From: Chrysemys picta bellii
Lineage: Eukaryota > Chordata > Testudines > Emydidae
Reading direction: 5' to 3'
DNA: 64,000 bases
Assembly (NCBI RefSeq): GCF_011386835.1
Contig: NC_088791.1
Coordinates: 27,936,998-28,000,997 of the forward strand
Shown: positions 22,590-34,073 of the stretch, one piece after another
Layout of the letters: each line of letters begins with the position of its first letter
Numbering within the stretch: position 1 is the first letter of the stretch
Notes under the pieces: generated by a model
Told to the model about the DNA's origin: nothing
What the model saw: only the letters and a program-made list of their open reading frames with translations
The model's database searches: none
Program-made: the position numbers and the translations under genes

Positions 22590-23029
22590 TCAGTCTGTTA
22601 CCCCTTCACAGAAATGGAGTGCTACAGTCCACCTGATTTAGGCCTCAAGGACCAGCGCTGATCCCGAATAGATCAACTCCTGACCTTTATAACCTTCTAA
22701 TCCCTCTGTCTGATGATTCCTGGATCAGTCTCTTACTAGATGACTTTGTTGTTAGGTGACCTACCCAGGAGAACTAGTTTATCAGGAGAGATGAGCCTGC
22801 CTATTTAAAGAAATCACATTTCATTGGAAGATGACTTAAGTCAATGTTCTTCTATTGCCAGCCCTGTATCACTACTCCTTGGAATTTCAGTCCAACCTGG
22901 AGGTTAACAGGATCACAGAAAAAGTAAAGGCCACCATGTCTAAAATAGAATCTTCAGTCTGACAGTTATATACAGAGTCCAAAATCTCACATAAAATTCT
23001 TAAGTCATACAGATTCCCAAATTGTCACA
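22590..23029. other. Unassigned spacer
   Basis: No recognised feature between the Harbinger end and the L2 sequence. Confidence 0.4.
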
Positions 23030-23491
23030 CATTCCCCCTCCTCTCAGCCTTCTCTTCCCCCTTCTCTATCACCTCCTTCTCCCATCATAGACACAAAAGT
23101 TTCTCATCTGCTCTCCTCCTTTAATTCCTCCATTTGCTCCAATAACCCCATCCCATCCTGATTTCCCTCATGCAGACTCTCATCCTCTCCCTTACTCTTC
23201 TTAACCTCACTCGCCTCTGACTCTTTCCTCTCACAATACATGTATGCTGTAGTGTCTCCCATCTTAAAAAAACCCATCTTAACCCCACTTGCCTCTGCAA
23301 CTATCACTTCATCTCCCCCTTTCATCCCTAAGATCACTGAACACACGTTTGACAATAACTGTCTGGAGTTCCTCTCCTCCAATTCCATCCTAGTTCCTCT
23401 CCACTCCAGCTTCCACTCCTGGAATTTCAATGAAACTGCTTTTGCCAAAGTCTCAATTGACCTCAGCCTAGTTAAGCTTGTAGCCCTTGCA

Positions 23492-23988
23492 TGAGCAATG
23501 CAAGAAGAAGGAAGGAAGAGAAGTAAGGAAACAAAGCTCACAATAGACAAAGCATAAAGTCAGATGTGGCCTTGTAAATAATATGTAGTTAGTAGATTAA
23601 GAAATAGTAAAAAGAGCAACGTGTGATAAACTTGCAGATGCAGCTTTACTTACTAGCATACCTTGCAATTTATGGGCAGTTCATCATCTGTACAGGGATT
23701 GGTTACAAAAATTAGTAGACCAATCTAAGTGTGTGATATGATGTATCAACCAACGGTATTAAGTGTAAGTGTATACATTAGATGATTCATGATTATGTCC
23801 TGCTCAACTCAAGTGTAGTTTGATTTTATGCCAATAAAGAAACCTCAGTGATAAGTCTGGAGTTGAACTGATTCCTTGGATTCCAGAGAAGTGGATAAAG
23901 TGTTCTCCCAGAACTGGACAAGGTGTTCTGGATGAGATGAGTGGAAAACGTCTTGAAGCAAAGCTCAGAAACAGTAGTACACCCAACA
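23492..23988 (+). mobile_element. Possible solo LTR inside L2
   Basis: A 497-bp block beginning TGAGCAATGCAAG and ending CACCCAACA, unrelated to the L2 on each side, with a polyadenylation signal AATAAA at 23833-23838. TG...CA ends and one internal AATAAA fit a solo LTR. The flanking bases do not form an obvious short duplication, so the call is tentative. Confidence 0.35.
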
Positions 23989-23994
23989 TTCTCC

Positions 23995-24530
23995 TTGACC
24001 TGTTAGCTGCCTTTTGACACAGTTGATCATACGCCTCTTCTTGAAATCTTGCCCTCCCTTGGCTTCATTTCGTGGTTCTTCTCCTATCTCCCTAATCACT
24101 CCTTCAGCATGTACTTTGGAGGACCCTCCTCAACCCCCTTACAACTTTCTGTGGGGATTCCACAGGGCTCTGTCCTTGGTCCCTCTCTCTTCTCCCTCTA
24201 CACCTTATCTCTGGGTAATCTCATCCACAAACACATAGTTAGATAACTATCACCTCTATGGTGACAACTCACAGATCTACCTCTCTATTCCAGACTTGTC
24301 CCCTTCTGTCCAAACTAAAATCTCAGCATGTCTCCTCATGGATGTCTAGCTGTCAGCTCAAGCTCAACATGGTTAAAACAGAACTCTTAATCATCTGCCC
24401 CAAGCCATCTCTACTACCTCCTTTCTCGATCACTGTGGAAAACATCATCCTGCCTGTCATTCAGGCCCATAACCTGGGCTTTATCTTCAACTTGGACTTC
24501 TCCCTAGGGTCCCTCACATCCATACTATGT
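23995..24530 (+). pseudogene. L2 reverse transcriptase remnant
   Basis: Reading across frames gives LLDLLAAF then [40 protein letters not shown], a degraded Y-x-D-x-S/TQIYLSI region, and LKSQHVSSWMSSCQLKLNMV followed by KTELLI. The order ([23 protein letters not shown], SWMxxNxLxLNxxKTE) identifies the L2 clade rather than CR1. The catalytic YADD is not intact. Confidence 0.65.
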
Positions 24531-24534
24531 CTAA

Positions 24535-24829
24535 GGGTACGTCTATACTTACCTGCTGGTTCGGCGGCAAGCAATCGATCTTCTGGGATCGATTTATCGC
24601 ATCTTGTCTAGACGCAATAAATCAATCCCGGAAGTGCTCGCCGTCGACGCCGGTAATCCTGCTCCGCGAGAGGAGTAGGTGGAGTCGACGGGGGAGCCTG
24701 CCTGCCGCGTGTGGACCCGCAGTAAGTACCTTTAAGTTCGAACTAAGATACTTTGACTTCAGCTACGTTATTCACGTAGCTGAAGTTGCGTATCTTAGTT
24801 CAAACTGGGGGCTTAGTGTGGACCAGCCC
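24535..24829. mobile_element. Harbinger-type MITE, TAA target duplication
   Basis: A 295-bp element between TAA at 24532-24534 and TAA at 24830-24832. Inverted ends are GGGTACGTCTATACTTAC and GGGCTGGTCCACACTAAG. An inner palindrome (GAACTAAGATACTTTGACTT, then AGCTACG...CGTAGCT, then AAGTTGCGTATCTTAGTTC) lies near 24738-24800. No coding frame. It resembles the termini of the autonomous Harbinger at 45.3-50.1 kb. Confidence 0.85.
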
Positions 24830-25345
24830 TAAGTATTGCAGATTCTTTCTGCATAATATCTCTAAGATACAGCCTTTCTTATCCATCCACACAGCTAAAT
24901 TTTTTGTCCAAGTGCTCATCATCTCAATTATTGTGACATCCTTCTCTCTGACCCATTTGTTAAATTTTCAAACTCGCACCTCCATGCTTTTTCCCAGGCT
25001 GTCCCTCGCACTTGGGAAATGCTTCCCATGAACATCCACAAAGCTACCTGATTACTCAGCTTCAAATCCCTCCTCAAAGCTCATTTTTGTTAGGATGGAA
25101 AAAAAAACCCAAAAAACTATTCAATGCTAGTGTACAGACACCGCTGCCTATTATGCTGACTAATTCTGTCTCGTTGTTTACTCGTACTCCCCTGTTTGTC
25201 TCCATCTGTTGTATGTAGTCTATACTTAGATTGCAAGCTGCATGAGGAGAAACTGTTTTTGTTGTGTGTCTGTACAGCACCCAGCACAATGGGGTGCTGG
25301 TCCATGACTAGGGCTCCAAAGCAATACAATAATACAAAAAAATAA

Positions 25346-26914
25346 TAATAGAGTGACATGGCCCATGTACCTAGTTGCCTAGTCCCAGGTGATGATTTGG
25401 ATTTATGCTAAATAGGAGGAACAATTACATGCCTCTCTATGCAGTAGTGATAGCTGGAAACAATAGGAAGCCACTGCCCCAGGTAACAGGCCACATGGCA
25501 AGTCAGCTTTGTGTGGGCAGAGGAATTTTAGTAGGACTGACTGTAAAACACAGAAGCTAAGGGACTTGTTGATTGCATCTGTGTGTGTGAGAGGCAGAAA
25601 GTTGAAGAAAGCAAGAGAGACAGCCATGTGTCTGGCCCTGGGAAGAAGACGAGAGACAGAGCTTATTTTTAGCAGAGGCCTTGCTGAAAAACCAGACTTG
25701 GAAATTGTGAGACAGGACACTACATGCTACTGTTTATACTGCGTTCCGAGAAACAGGACTTTGGGAACATTCTTTCCAAATAAACAGGACTGCATCAAAG
25801 AAATTCCTACTATACAGTTAGTTTCTGTTTCCTTTAGAAAGAATCTGGCAAGGATGTGAATATTGGCTAACCAGCTGGGCCAAAAAAAAGGAACATTCTT
25901 TTTACAAACCAGACCACAGAAAGGGGTGCTTGACTTACACAGGTGTCACAGGGCAGTTTTTGAGAACTCCAACAAGGGGAAACTGAGGCAGCACCACATT
26001 CTAATGCTGTATTGGGTAAGCCCCAACAATACCTTTTAACAGCCCTAGAAAAGAGCATTCTTGGTAGAAATGAATACAGCAATCTTGGCTAGGGTTGATA
26101 ATCTGCATCCAGGGCAACTGCTCCTTGTTTCTGGTGTCTAGAGAAAAATTCAACAGCTTTAAGTTTATCTTATATGCTTTTTGCATTCATTCATCAACTC
26201 AGTACACTTTGCATGCAAGGCTGTACTGACTAAATACAGTCCTTGTAAAACTTTTGCCTTGATCTGCTATTTCTTTGCCTTGTGATTACTTAAGAAAGTA
26301 CCAGAGATACCATATTCTCCATGGCTACCCAGGGATTCTTATTCTTTAAAATCTCAACAGCACTTAGTGGACTGCCACCACGCTGAGCTAAAAATTCCAC
26401 CACCCCAGTATTTACCACACCAACCACTTCTCTTTATGTTACTGTGTTTCCCTTTAATTTGAAAACCCTACAGAGGACCAAGTTACCTCTTTGGTAACTA
26501 TCTTGTATGTTTCCAAGAATTCAGAGCAACTGAAATTAGTATCTGTGGGGTCCCTTCATGGTCACCATTCTGTTGGAATTATTACTCATGAATATTAAAA
26601 ACATAGGCATCACCAGACATTAACTAATCAGAAATTCCTTTCTTTAATCCGAAAGCCAAATGATACCTATACAATTGCTATACACATGTCTAAAGTCTAA
26701 ATAATAAGCATTACTACATCCAATACAATAATAAAATATTTATAAGTATCTGATCAGTTTCATACTTACAAATGGATCAGACCAGAGAAGAGTCATTTCA
26801 TAATGGCCCCAGCATGACTGGACCCAACCTGATAAAAACCCTCAGATTCATGGCTCTCTTTATACATTTTAAATACCAGCATTTCTGATCTTCATTGAAA
26901 CTTCAGTTTATAGT
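25346..26914. other. Mostly unassigned; possible LTR remnant at 25380-25850
   Basis: The part at 25380-25850 is purine-rich, contains CAAATAAACAGGACTGCATC and could be an LTR remnant, from a vague resemblance to turtle LTRs. The rest has no feature that I recognise. Confidence 0.25.
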
Positions 26915-27385
26915 CTGGATGGCGCGGGGCTGGCAGGCTCCCTACTTGGCTCCACATGGCTCCCCGAAAGCGGCGATATGTCCCTGCTGCTCCTAGGCAG
27001 AGGAATGGCCACCGGGGCTCTGTGTACTGTTCCCGCCCCACCCCAAGCACTGGCTCCGCAGCTCCCATTGGCTGGGAACTGTGGCCAATGGGAGCTGTGG
27101 GGATGGCGCCTGTGGGCAGAGGCAGTGTGCAGAGCCACCTAGCCGCACCTCTGCCTAGGAGCAGCAGGGACATGTCGCCGCTTGTGGGGAGCTACCCAAA
27201 GTGAGCACCGCCCAGATCCAGCACCCCAAAACTCCTCCCACCCCCAAACTCCCTCCCAGAGCCCATGCCCCCCACGCTTCCCATGCTCCAACCCCCAGCC
27301 CTGAGCCCCCTCCCACACCGAAACTTCCTCCCTCTTAGTTAACCGGAATTTTTTACTTACCAGCACCCCCCATGTCCCCAACATG
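26915..27385. mobile_element. GC-rich MITE-like block with palindrome
   Basis: CpG-rich sequence with self-complementary segments: CTGCTGCTCCTAGGCAGAGG (26979-26998) and CCTCTGCCTAGGAGCAGCAG (27148-27167), and CAGCTCCCATTGGCTGGGAA against CAATGGGAGCTGTGG. The outer parts CGGCGATATGTCCCTG and CAGGGACATGTCGCCGC also pair. Such palindromic GC blocks are found inside turtle hAT MITEs. Ends are not clear. Open frames here are compositional. Confidence 0.55.
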
Positions 27386-27589
27386 CCAGATAACAAAGCT
27401 GTTACAGTATATTATTTTCGTAACCAAACTTAAACTAACTTTAATTCTATAATTTCATAACTATCCTACAGTTCCCCTATGAAATTAAGAGATCCATTCC
27501 TGGAACTCCAAATATAAATGTCAGTAGCTGAACACTGACTGGTGCATTCTTTGGATCTGCTTTTTGCCTGCTTAGCCACTTTGTCATGG

Positions 27590-28650
27590 AGCTGAGTTTT
27601 CCCTTGACAATCAAAGTTCAGACTGATGTCGGGCTCTTTCAGTCCAGCTTAGCAAAGACATTGCTTTCTTTCAAAGAAGGGATATTTGATATCCTGTTGC
27701 TTCTTTACATAGGCCAGATCCATTCTATTGACTGTCATTACCAAGACATCCTGGTTTTTCCCCCACTTTTATCTATGGGGTTTGAAGGACTAAACTGATC
27801 GTCTTTAACTCCAGCCAATTTATGCTCCAGGATGCCTGCCATACATATCAATGTCTCTTTACTGTATGTTGAGTTGAATGGGTTTTGCATCAGAAGTGTG
27901 TGACATCTGTTACTTTGACATCTGATTCCAGGATGGGGTATTCTAGCTTGAATCAAACCTTGGAAGAAACTACTCTAGAAATAAGATCACCTCTTGGTAA
28001 ACAGAAATTTTGTGACAAGTGCAGGAGCAGGTGTTTGGGGAACTAGATAGCAGTAATGGCTATGGGCGCTGTGTATTGAGCCTTGTCCAAGACAGTAAAT
28101 ATAAATGTGAGATGAACATCCGCAACAGGCTTGAGGGTGTCTGGAATGTGGAGGACGGTCAAGTATGCAGAGGGTGGATTAGTGAAAGAATCTTGAGTCT
28201 TCCTTTCCAAAGACACATCTCTCTATAAATTGAGTTGGGGTAATGATTAAATCAAATTGTACAACACTTCAAAATAAACTGGCTCTTCTTGGAGTTTATA
28301 AGGAGACTATAAACTTGGAATAAGAGATTCATGGACTTTGTATCCTGAGTTAATTGTAGATCTTTAGAAGTTCAAATCAGGACATTGTCAAGAAAGGAAC
28401 TGATGTGAATCCTCTTCTGACAGCTGCTGCTGTCATTAACACATTGGCAAAGATCATTGGGAATGTGACAAGGCAGAAAAACAGAAAAATGTCTATATTA
28501 ATAATGGTCTTGGAAAAAGGAAAAGATTTCTTCTGGTCAGAAACTTCCAGGATCTGATACACATATATCTTCCAATCACTATTTTTGTTGCTATTTGCCT
28601 GGAGGCAAAGCAGAGGGAGCTAGGTAGGAGTATTTTGTCCAGAGCTGTCT
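27590..28650 (-). pseudogene. Ancient DIRS RT remnant
   Basis: The minus frame 28562-28377 has FLFFCLVTFPMIFANVLMTA, followed by AVRRGFTSVPFL. This can be laid over the DIRS RT palm block (YQFxVLPFGLxTAPRVFTKVL, AAxLRRRGIxxxPYLDD) seen at 12.5 and 54.5 kb. The catalytic DD is lost. Downstream sequence to about 27590 may be the RNase H part but is too diverged to read. Confidence 0.35.
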
Positions 28651-28699
28651 TTAGCAACTTACTTCTATTAGAGGGAGGGCTTTAAACAGCACTAACATA

Positions 28700-28935
28700 A
28701 CATAAGCAATGCATTTGTAGCTGTGTTGGTCCCAGGTTATTAGAGAGACATGGTGGGTGAGGTAATATCTTTTACTGGACCAACTTCCATTGGTGAGAGT
28801 CACAAGCTTTCAAGCCACACAGAGCTCTTCTTCAGGTCTGGGAAAGAAGCTCCCAGCATCACAGCAAAATGCAAGGTGGAACAGCTACAAATGCATTGCT
28901 CATGTAAGTAGTTAGCATATACTATAAGGGATCAT
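28700..28935 (-). mobile_element. Penelope-type tail, minus copy
   Basis: On the minus strand it reads CTGAAGAAGAGCTCTGTGTG, GCTTGAAAGCTTGTGACTCT, then CCAACTTCCATTGG (inverted, an own small palindrome), and AAAAGATATTACCTCACCC. It is the same family as the plus copy at 29060-29965, in opposite orientation. Both start with a CTGAAGA...GAAAGCTT block. Confidence 0.7.
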
Positions 28936-29207
28936 GCAAGGTAGAGTAGCCCATTAAATGCATTACTCTGCTAGACACTAAAAATCACAGACTGAATAAA
29001 GACACTGGATTTATGGTTTATTACAATAATCTGTAACCCACTAACCCCTTCTTTTTATCCTATGACTACAGAGGTATTAACGGGCCACACAATCTTGAAC
29101 GGTCCCTTACAATATGTGCTAAGAACTTATCCCAAACAATCTTTTCCACCTTGCATTTTGCTGTGATGCTGCAAGTTCCTTTCCCAGGCCTGAAGAAGAG
29201 CTCTGTG

Positions 29208-29872
29208 GGTATGTCTACACAGAAAAGAAAAACCCGCAGCTGGCGCATGCCAGCCGAGTTGGGCTCATGAGGCTCAGGCTGCGGGGCTGTTTGACTGCTG
29301 TGTAGACTTCCAGAGTTGGGCTGGAGCTCAGGCTCTAGCACCCTGCGGGATAGTAGGGTCTCAGAGCTCGGGCTCCAGCCGAGCCCGGAAGTCTACATAG
29401 CAATTAAATGGCCCCACAGCCATAGGCGCAGACTCCGTAGGTTCTCTGGAGCTGGAGCACCCACGGGGAAAAATTGGTGGGTGCTCTGCACCCACCAGCA
29501 GCTCCCCGCCCTGCCCGCCTCAGCTCATCTCTGCTCCGCCTCCTCCCCTGAGCACACCACGTCCCTGCTTCTCCCCCTAGCTCCCAACGCTTGCCGCCAC
29601 AAGACAGCTGTTTCGCGGCGGAAAGAGCTGGAAGGGAGGGGGGAGGAGGGGGAAAGTGGGAAGAGGTGGGGCCGGGGCAGGGATTTGGGGAAGGAGTCCA
29701 ATGGGGCAGGGAGGGGGCGGAGTTGGGGCAGTGGTGGAGTTGGAGCGGGGCCAGGGGCAAGCACCCACTGGTGCCAAGAAAAGTTGGTGCCTATGCCCAC
29801 AGCCTGAGCTTCGCAAGCCCAAGTCGGCTAGCACAAGCCTGTCACGGGTTTCTCTTTGCTGTGTAGTCATTC
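29208..29872. mobile_element. MITE inside the Penelope tail
   Basis: Ends GGTATGTCTACACAG and, inverted, GAATGACTACACAGC. The inner sequence contains GGGCTCATGAGGCTCAGGCT and GGGTCTCAGAGCTCGGGCTC. A related right end lies at 59095-59215. A possible imperfect 8-bp duplication is GCTCTGTG / TTTTTGTG. Confidence 0.65.
29421..29795. mobile_element. hAT-type MITE inside the MITE, CCCACAGC duplication
   Basis: A 375-bp element flanked by CCCACAGC at 29413-29420 and 29796-29803. Termini CATAGGCGCAGACTCC and, inverted, CATAGGCACCAACTTT. The interior is G-rich with GGGCGGAGTTGGGG repeats. A related right part occurs at 57960-58140. Confidence 0.85.
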
Positions 29873-29965
29873 TTTTTGTGGCTCAAAAGCTTGTGTCTCT
29901 CACCAACAGAAGTTGGTTCAATAAAAGATATTACCTCGCCCACCTTGTCTCTCTAACAACACCGG

Positions 29966-31890
29966 CAAAGCAGGAGAAGGCCATGCTTGAGAGCAGTAGA
30001 TGCTGCTTCATCCTTCTCTCTATCAGCCCTTGAGGAAAGAATTTTCCTTCCAAACACAAAATCACAATTAACCAGATTCACTGTATTCTTCACGGCCACT
30101 ACCTCACATTTTGGAAGCGTCAGTCTGCTTTCTGTTTGGATACATTATAAAATTTATTTCCTCTTTGAGCCATTTGTGTTTGCAGGAACACTCTCACCAG
30201 ACCAGAATTACATTCTCAAAGACAGAATGTAAAAGAGTGCTAAGCCTTTTTTGGTGATGATACAGAACACCATAAGTTTGTCTTACCCTCGTCTCTTGCT
30301 TTGAGTCTATGTCTTCAGCAAATTTGACCAGATGTCAAGGGCTTTTAAGTTTAGTGTCATACACATTTGGAGAGGAATTTTTTCTGGATCTTTTCTATGT
30401 TCTCCTCGACTTTGGAATTCTAATGATAAAGAGAAAGACAAGGATTTGCTTCTTGCGCATAGAGGATTTCTTTCTGTGGGACTTTCATTTCTTTTACTTC
30501 TGGAAGAAACCAGAGTAATCCGAGAATAATGACAGATTCCTTTTCTTTGACATGGTTTTCTAGACCACTAAGGCCCTGTAATAATCCTTACGTGAAAAGC
30601 AGTTAGATAAAATTTGAGACTAACCATATGGGGACAGCGTTTGGACTCTCTTTCTCATATTGGAATGTGAAATATTTTAATGTACTAAAATCCCAGAAGG
30701 CAGGGGTGGAGGTGTGTGAGGGGAGGAGGAAATGTTTACCTTAGAGGCACCAGGGGATGGATGAAGTCCTGAGTGATTAAAGTCCTTGTTGCTTGTGACC
30801 TAAGGAACTGAATAGGTAAGTAGGAATCAAGAGATGGATCTGCTGTGGTTAGTCACAAGGAAGATAGTAGAGTACTTACTCTGAATAAAGGGCCCTGAGT
30901 GAAAAAAATGTGTTTTTGTAGAAGAGCCACATTTGAGAATAAAGACACTTCCAGGAATTTTTCTGAATTTTATCCCTGAGAGAAACTGGGTGCTGGGCTA
31001 GAATAAATGAAGGCTGTTTTACCTCTGCAGTGTTGGCAGCAACTGGGGCTCCCTGTGCTGAATGTCTATCATGGATGAGGCAGGGCCAAGAAGAATGTGA
31101 AGGGTTGTCATTGGATGGTGACTATTGAAACAGGCTAATAAAAAATTACTTATAGAAAAGGTTCCAGAGAAATGTTTCAATATTTTGTTGGGTTTTACTT
31201 TTTAATGCTCTGCAGGTTAAGGTGTCAAGAAGTTTGGATATCATGCATGCAGCTGCCAGGAGGCAGAACAAATTTAGGAAGAGAGGACCTGCGAAAAATG
31301 TTGTTTTTTCTTACCTCTCAAAATTACACTATTTCAAGCCATAGGTTGGAATATTCAGTCCTGAACTAGTTACAGGTTTCACAATCTGGATATCTTACCA
31401 GCTTTCAGAATTAGCAATACTAGAAAGTGGCTATCTCCAACTTTCCAATGGCTTACTTTTAAACCTTGGAAGACTGCAAGATAAAAGGATTTTAAGACAG
31501 ACATTTATATGCATAGAAATGTTACTTTAAGTCCTTTTTAGAAGCCCTTTAAACATACTGTGATGTCCAGAAAGTTTTTAATTCATGGGTAGAACACCTT
31601 ATCTATAAATTACTATTTTTTACCATGCAAACATGCAATTTCCACTGCTTTTTCACATCAGCACAATTGCGAATTACAACAGAACTCCTCATGCCTGTAC
31701 TCCTTTCATATTTTGCTTAAAATAAACATTAAAAATCTGGCACATTAACGGTATCACAGGCTGATTGTTTTAACATGAAAATTACACTACATATCAAGCA
31801 ACCCAACATGAAGTGGTATTAAAAGCAATGTCAGTTCACTATTTTTAAAAAGGAAAAGTGAAATATAATGTATAATCACAGTGGACACAA
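29966..31890. other. Unassigned; possible old DIRS traces at 30300-30740
   Basis: No gene. The part 30290-30550 (TTCTCCTCGACTTTGGAATT, GATAAAGAGAAAGACAAGG) has a faint resemblance to DIRS gag sequence that I cannot confirm. The rest is AT-rich. Confidence 0.25.
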
Positions 31891-31894
31891 AATG

Positions 31895-32232
31895 CCAACA
31901 TCATATATTGGGCATAAAGCGGAATGACTTTATTTGTAATGCAGATGTTTACGGCCGCACCGGCCTACGGACTACTGGGGCCATTGTCTGCAAATGGCAT
32001 CTTAAACTTTTCAGACATGTCACGAGAATGCTACAATACGTTCCAGCGAACGCCATTCTCCCGGTGGCTTGTAACATCCGAGATAAAATTCCACCAACCG
32101 AGGAAGGGAGGTGGCCCACAGGCAGATGCTCTATTAAAATGGGTTCATCAAGTCTGTGCCAATGTTGGACTCTCGGGCCGTCAAGCCCTTGTGGCTGCAC
32201 AGGAATGGACCAAAGGGTGAACAATCGCTAAA
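31895..32232 (+). pseudogene. Non-LTR retrotransposon C-terminal fragment (RTE-like)
   Basis: The plus frame contains NADVYGRTGLRTTGAIVCK, WHLKLFRHVTRMLQYVPANA, and downstream RWPTGRCSIKM with WTLGPSSPC. This resembles the post-RT tail of RTE/BovB-type or related LINEs, where a 'TNxxVLxRTGxxxL...RLRxxGHVxRM' block precedes a 'RxxGRPxxxW' block. No RT catalytic motif is present. The subfamily is uncertain. Confidence 0.5.
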
Positions 32233-33916
32233 GCAGACATCTCCCAAGTTATCTTTAATAAAAACTGAAAGTTAAAAGCAGCACAGCAAAGAGCGAAGTG
32301 CTCTTAAAACACATTGGGATTGTTCTGAATTAGAAACTAAACCAATTAGAAACTTACTTTTGTTTATTACTCTAGTTAAAAAAATGGAACAACCACCATG
32401 GAAGAAGTATAAAGACAAAAAGATAAAGGGGTTAAGAGGAAAAGTGAATGCTGCCTATTTAATATCTTTATAGCACATTAAATAAAATTAGAGAAAGTCA
32501 AAATAAAGCAAACACATAACTCCAGGAAAATGATATATCATTCTGGCTTCAATCTTATTATGATGTCACAAAACCCCAATATAGTTATAACCATGAAATG
32601 CACCATTATCTAGCACTTATTCCAAAACATATTTATATCACATTAACACTGATGCCATGTCATATTAAAGATAGTAAGCTGAATATTGTTTGAAATTGAC
32701 TTATCCACTTGTGAGAATGTCATAGCCCTACTATTTGTTATCAGCAAATGACACTACTCTACATCAATACTGTATAAGGGGGGGAAATGTGTACATACAT
32801 ACAACACACAACTCACTTTATGGACCCTTAAAAACCTTGGCTGCTATTCCTGAAAGAACGCTACAATCTCCCCACCCCCTTTCACAACATGATCTTGCAA
32901 CAACTAGCATAAGTTATTTTCTTAAGTAAGGAGACTAGAGACAGTCCTAGGCCTCCACCTTCTTTTTCATTAATTTAGATTTCCTTTTCACTTCTCTTTC
33001 TTCCTGACAGAATTCTTGGAGATGGACCAATCTAGGGAGAATGTAAATGCATCAAGAGCATACATTTCATTTGCTCTGAATAGATCAATTACAAAAAGAG
33101 AGAGTAGTGAAAAAGGCTCAAGGCTACAAAATGAATGGAAATAAAATACAAGAAAGAACCAGTTGCTGTCCCTACACAATCCCCATCAATAATACTGCAC
33201 ATTTGGATTTAAAAAAAAAAAGACATTGTCAAGATATTTTTATGATCTGAAAATATTTTCCTCTTGCTGCTATTTATAAAACACCTTAGTACCTGAACAC
33301 AATTTTTTACATTATACGTATACACTGGTTTGCTATTGTAAGACTGCTCATGAATGCAGGAATAATATTGATCTTTAAAAATATAATAATAATAAATAAG
33401 AGCATTGAAGTGTGAGTTCATTTTAAAGTAAAATACACATATAGGGTCTGCAAAAGATATAAGGGTTAGGTTAAATATTTTAGAACTATTAACCTTGTCA
33501 GTGACCTTTAGCTACACAACAACACCTTTTGTCAAACTACATCAATGAGAAGACAGATCACAAATTCCAGATCCAGAAATCACAGCGGTAAACATAGTTT
33601 ACTGAGCACTTTGTTCTAATTTACGAGAAAGATTAATATACTGTGTGTTAAATTTATTAGGGAATGTTCAGTGATTGTAAAGTGACACAGGTGAATGAAG
33701 TGACTTTTCTATCTTTAAAATGCAAAGTCCGCAGGCATCCTCTGAAAGGAGTTCTACAAAATAGGTTCATATACAGATATACAGGCACACACAAGCATGC
33801 GCACGTCCACACTTCTAAAGGTGCAGCTGTAGCTTAAAGTGCTGAATGCACCAAATAAATACAAAAGGGGGACAGGAATTTGCGATGTAAATATGATGTT
33901 TTTCCTTCTTTTACAG
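32233..33916. other. Unassigned AT-rich stretch
   Basis: No recognised gene or repeat apart from short A-runs. Confidence 0.5.
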
Positions 33917-34073
33917 GTTCTTGAAAAGCAGACTCCCTCCCCATGACTGCTGGTCCCAGCTCTCTAATGGCTGCAGTAAGAACTCTGCTGGCAACTTCAT
34001 GTATCCACTACTGAATAGCCAAAGAAAATGCAGGCTTAGGCTACCTGCAGAGAGGGATACGGCAAGAGGTACA
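33917..34073 (+). other. Candidate 157-nt exon with strong splice signals
   Basis: A pyrimidine-rich acceptor TTTTTCCTTCTTTTACAG is followed by 157 nt and a consensus donor ACA|GTAAGTGAG (an alternative donor GTACAG lies just before it). Only one of three plus frames is open: FLKSRLPPHDCWSQLSNGC and SAGNFMYPLLNSQRK in part. GC content is above its surroundings and it is not in a recognised repeat. I do not recognise the protein. It could be an alternative exon of a large gene spanning the window, an exon of a non-coding RNA, or chance. Confidence 0.35.

Larger units (their letters stand above)
23030..25345 (+). mobile_element. Degraded L2-type LINE with two insertions
   Basis: A plus-strand L2-like LINE. 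Parts seen: a pyrimidine-rich region before the RT (23030-23490), RT remnants (23990-24530), and the 3' end (24830-25345) with AGATTGCAAGCTGCATGAGG, GTACAGCACCCAGCACAATG and an (ATA)n tail. It is interrupted by an LTR-like block (23492-23988) and a Harbinger MITE (24535-24829). Old, with many stops. Confidence 0.7.
29060..29965 (+). mobile_element. Penelope-type tail, plus copy, with nested MITEs
   Basis: Left part 29060-29207 ends GCCTGAAGAAGAGCTCTGTG. Right part 29873-29965 resumes TTTTTGTGGCTCAAAAGCTT, then CAATAAAAGATATTACCTCG. The middle is a MITE that itself contains a second MITE. The two outer parts match the continuous minus copy at 28700-28935. Confidence 0.75.

Noticed and set aside
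23104..23550. 148-codon minus-strand frame
   Set aside because: It is antisense to pyrimidine-rich L2 sequence, where stops are rare on the complement.
26930..27340. CpG island / promoter
   Set aside because: The GC-rich palindromic sequence belongs to a repeat. The same reasoning applies to 10600-11035, 29421-29795 and 35960-36290.
29525..29870. Overlapping frames on both strands around 29.4-29.9 kb
   Set aside because: All lie in the nested MITEs and reflect G-rich composition.
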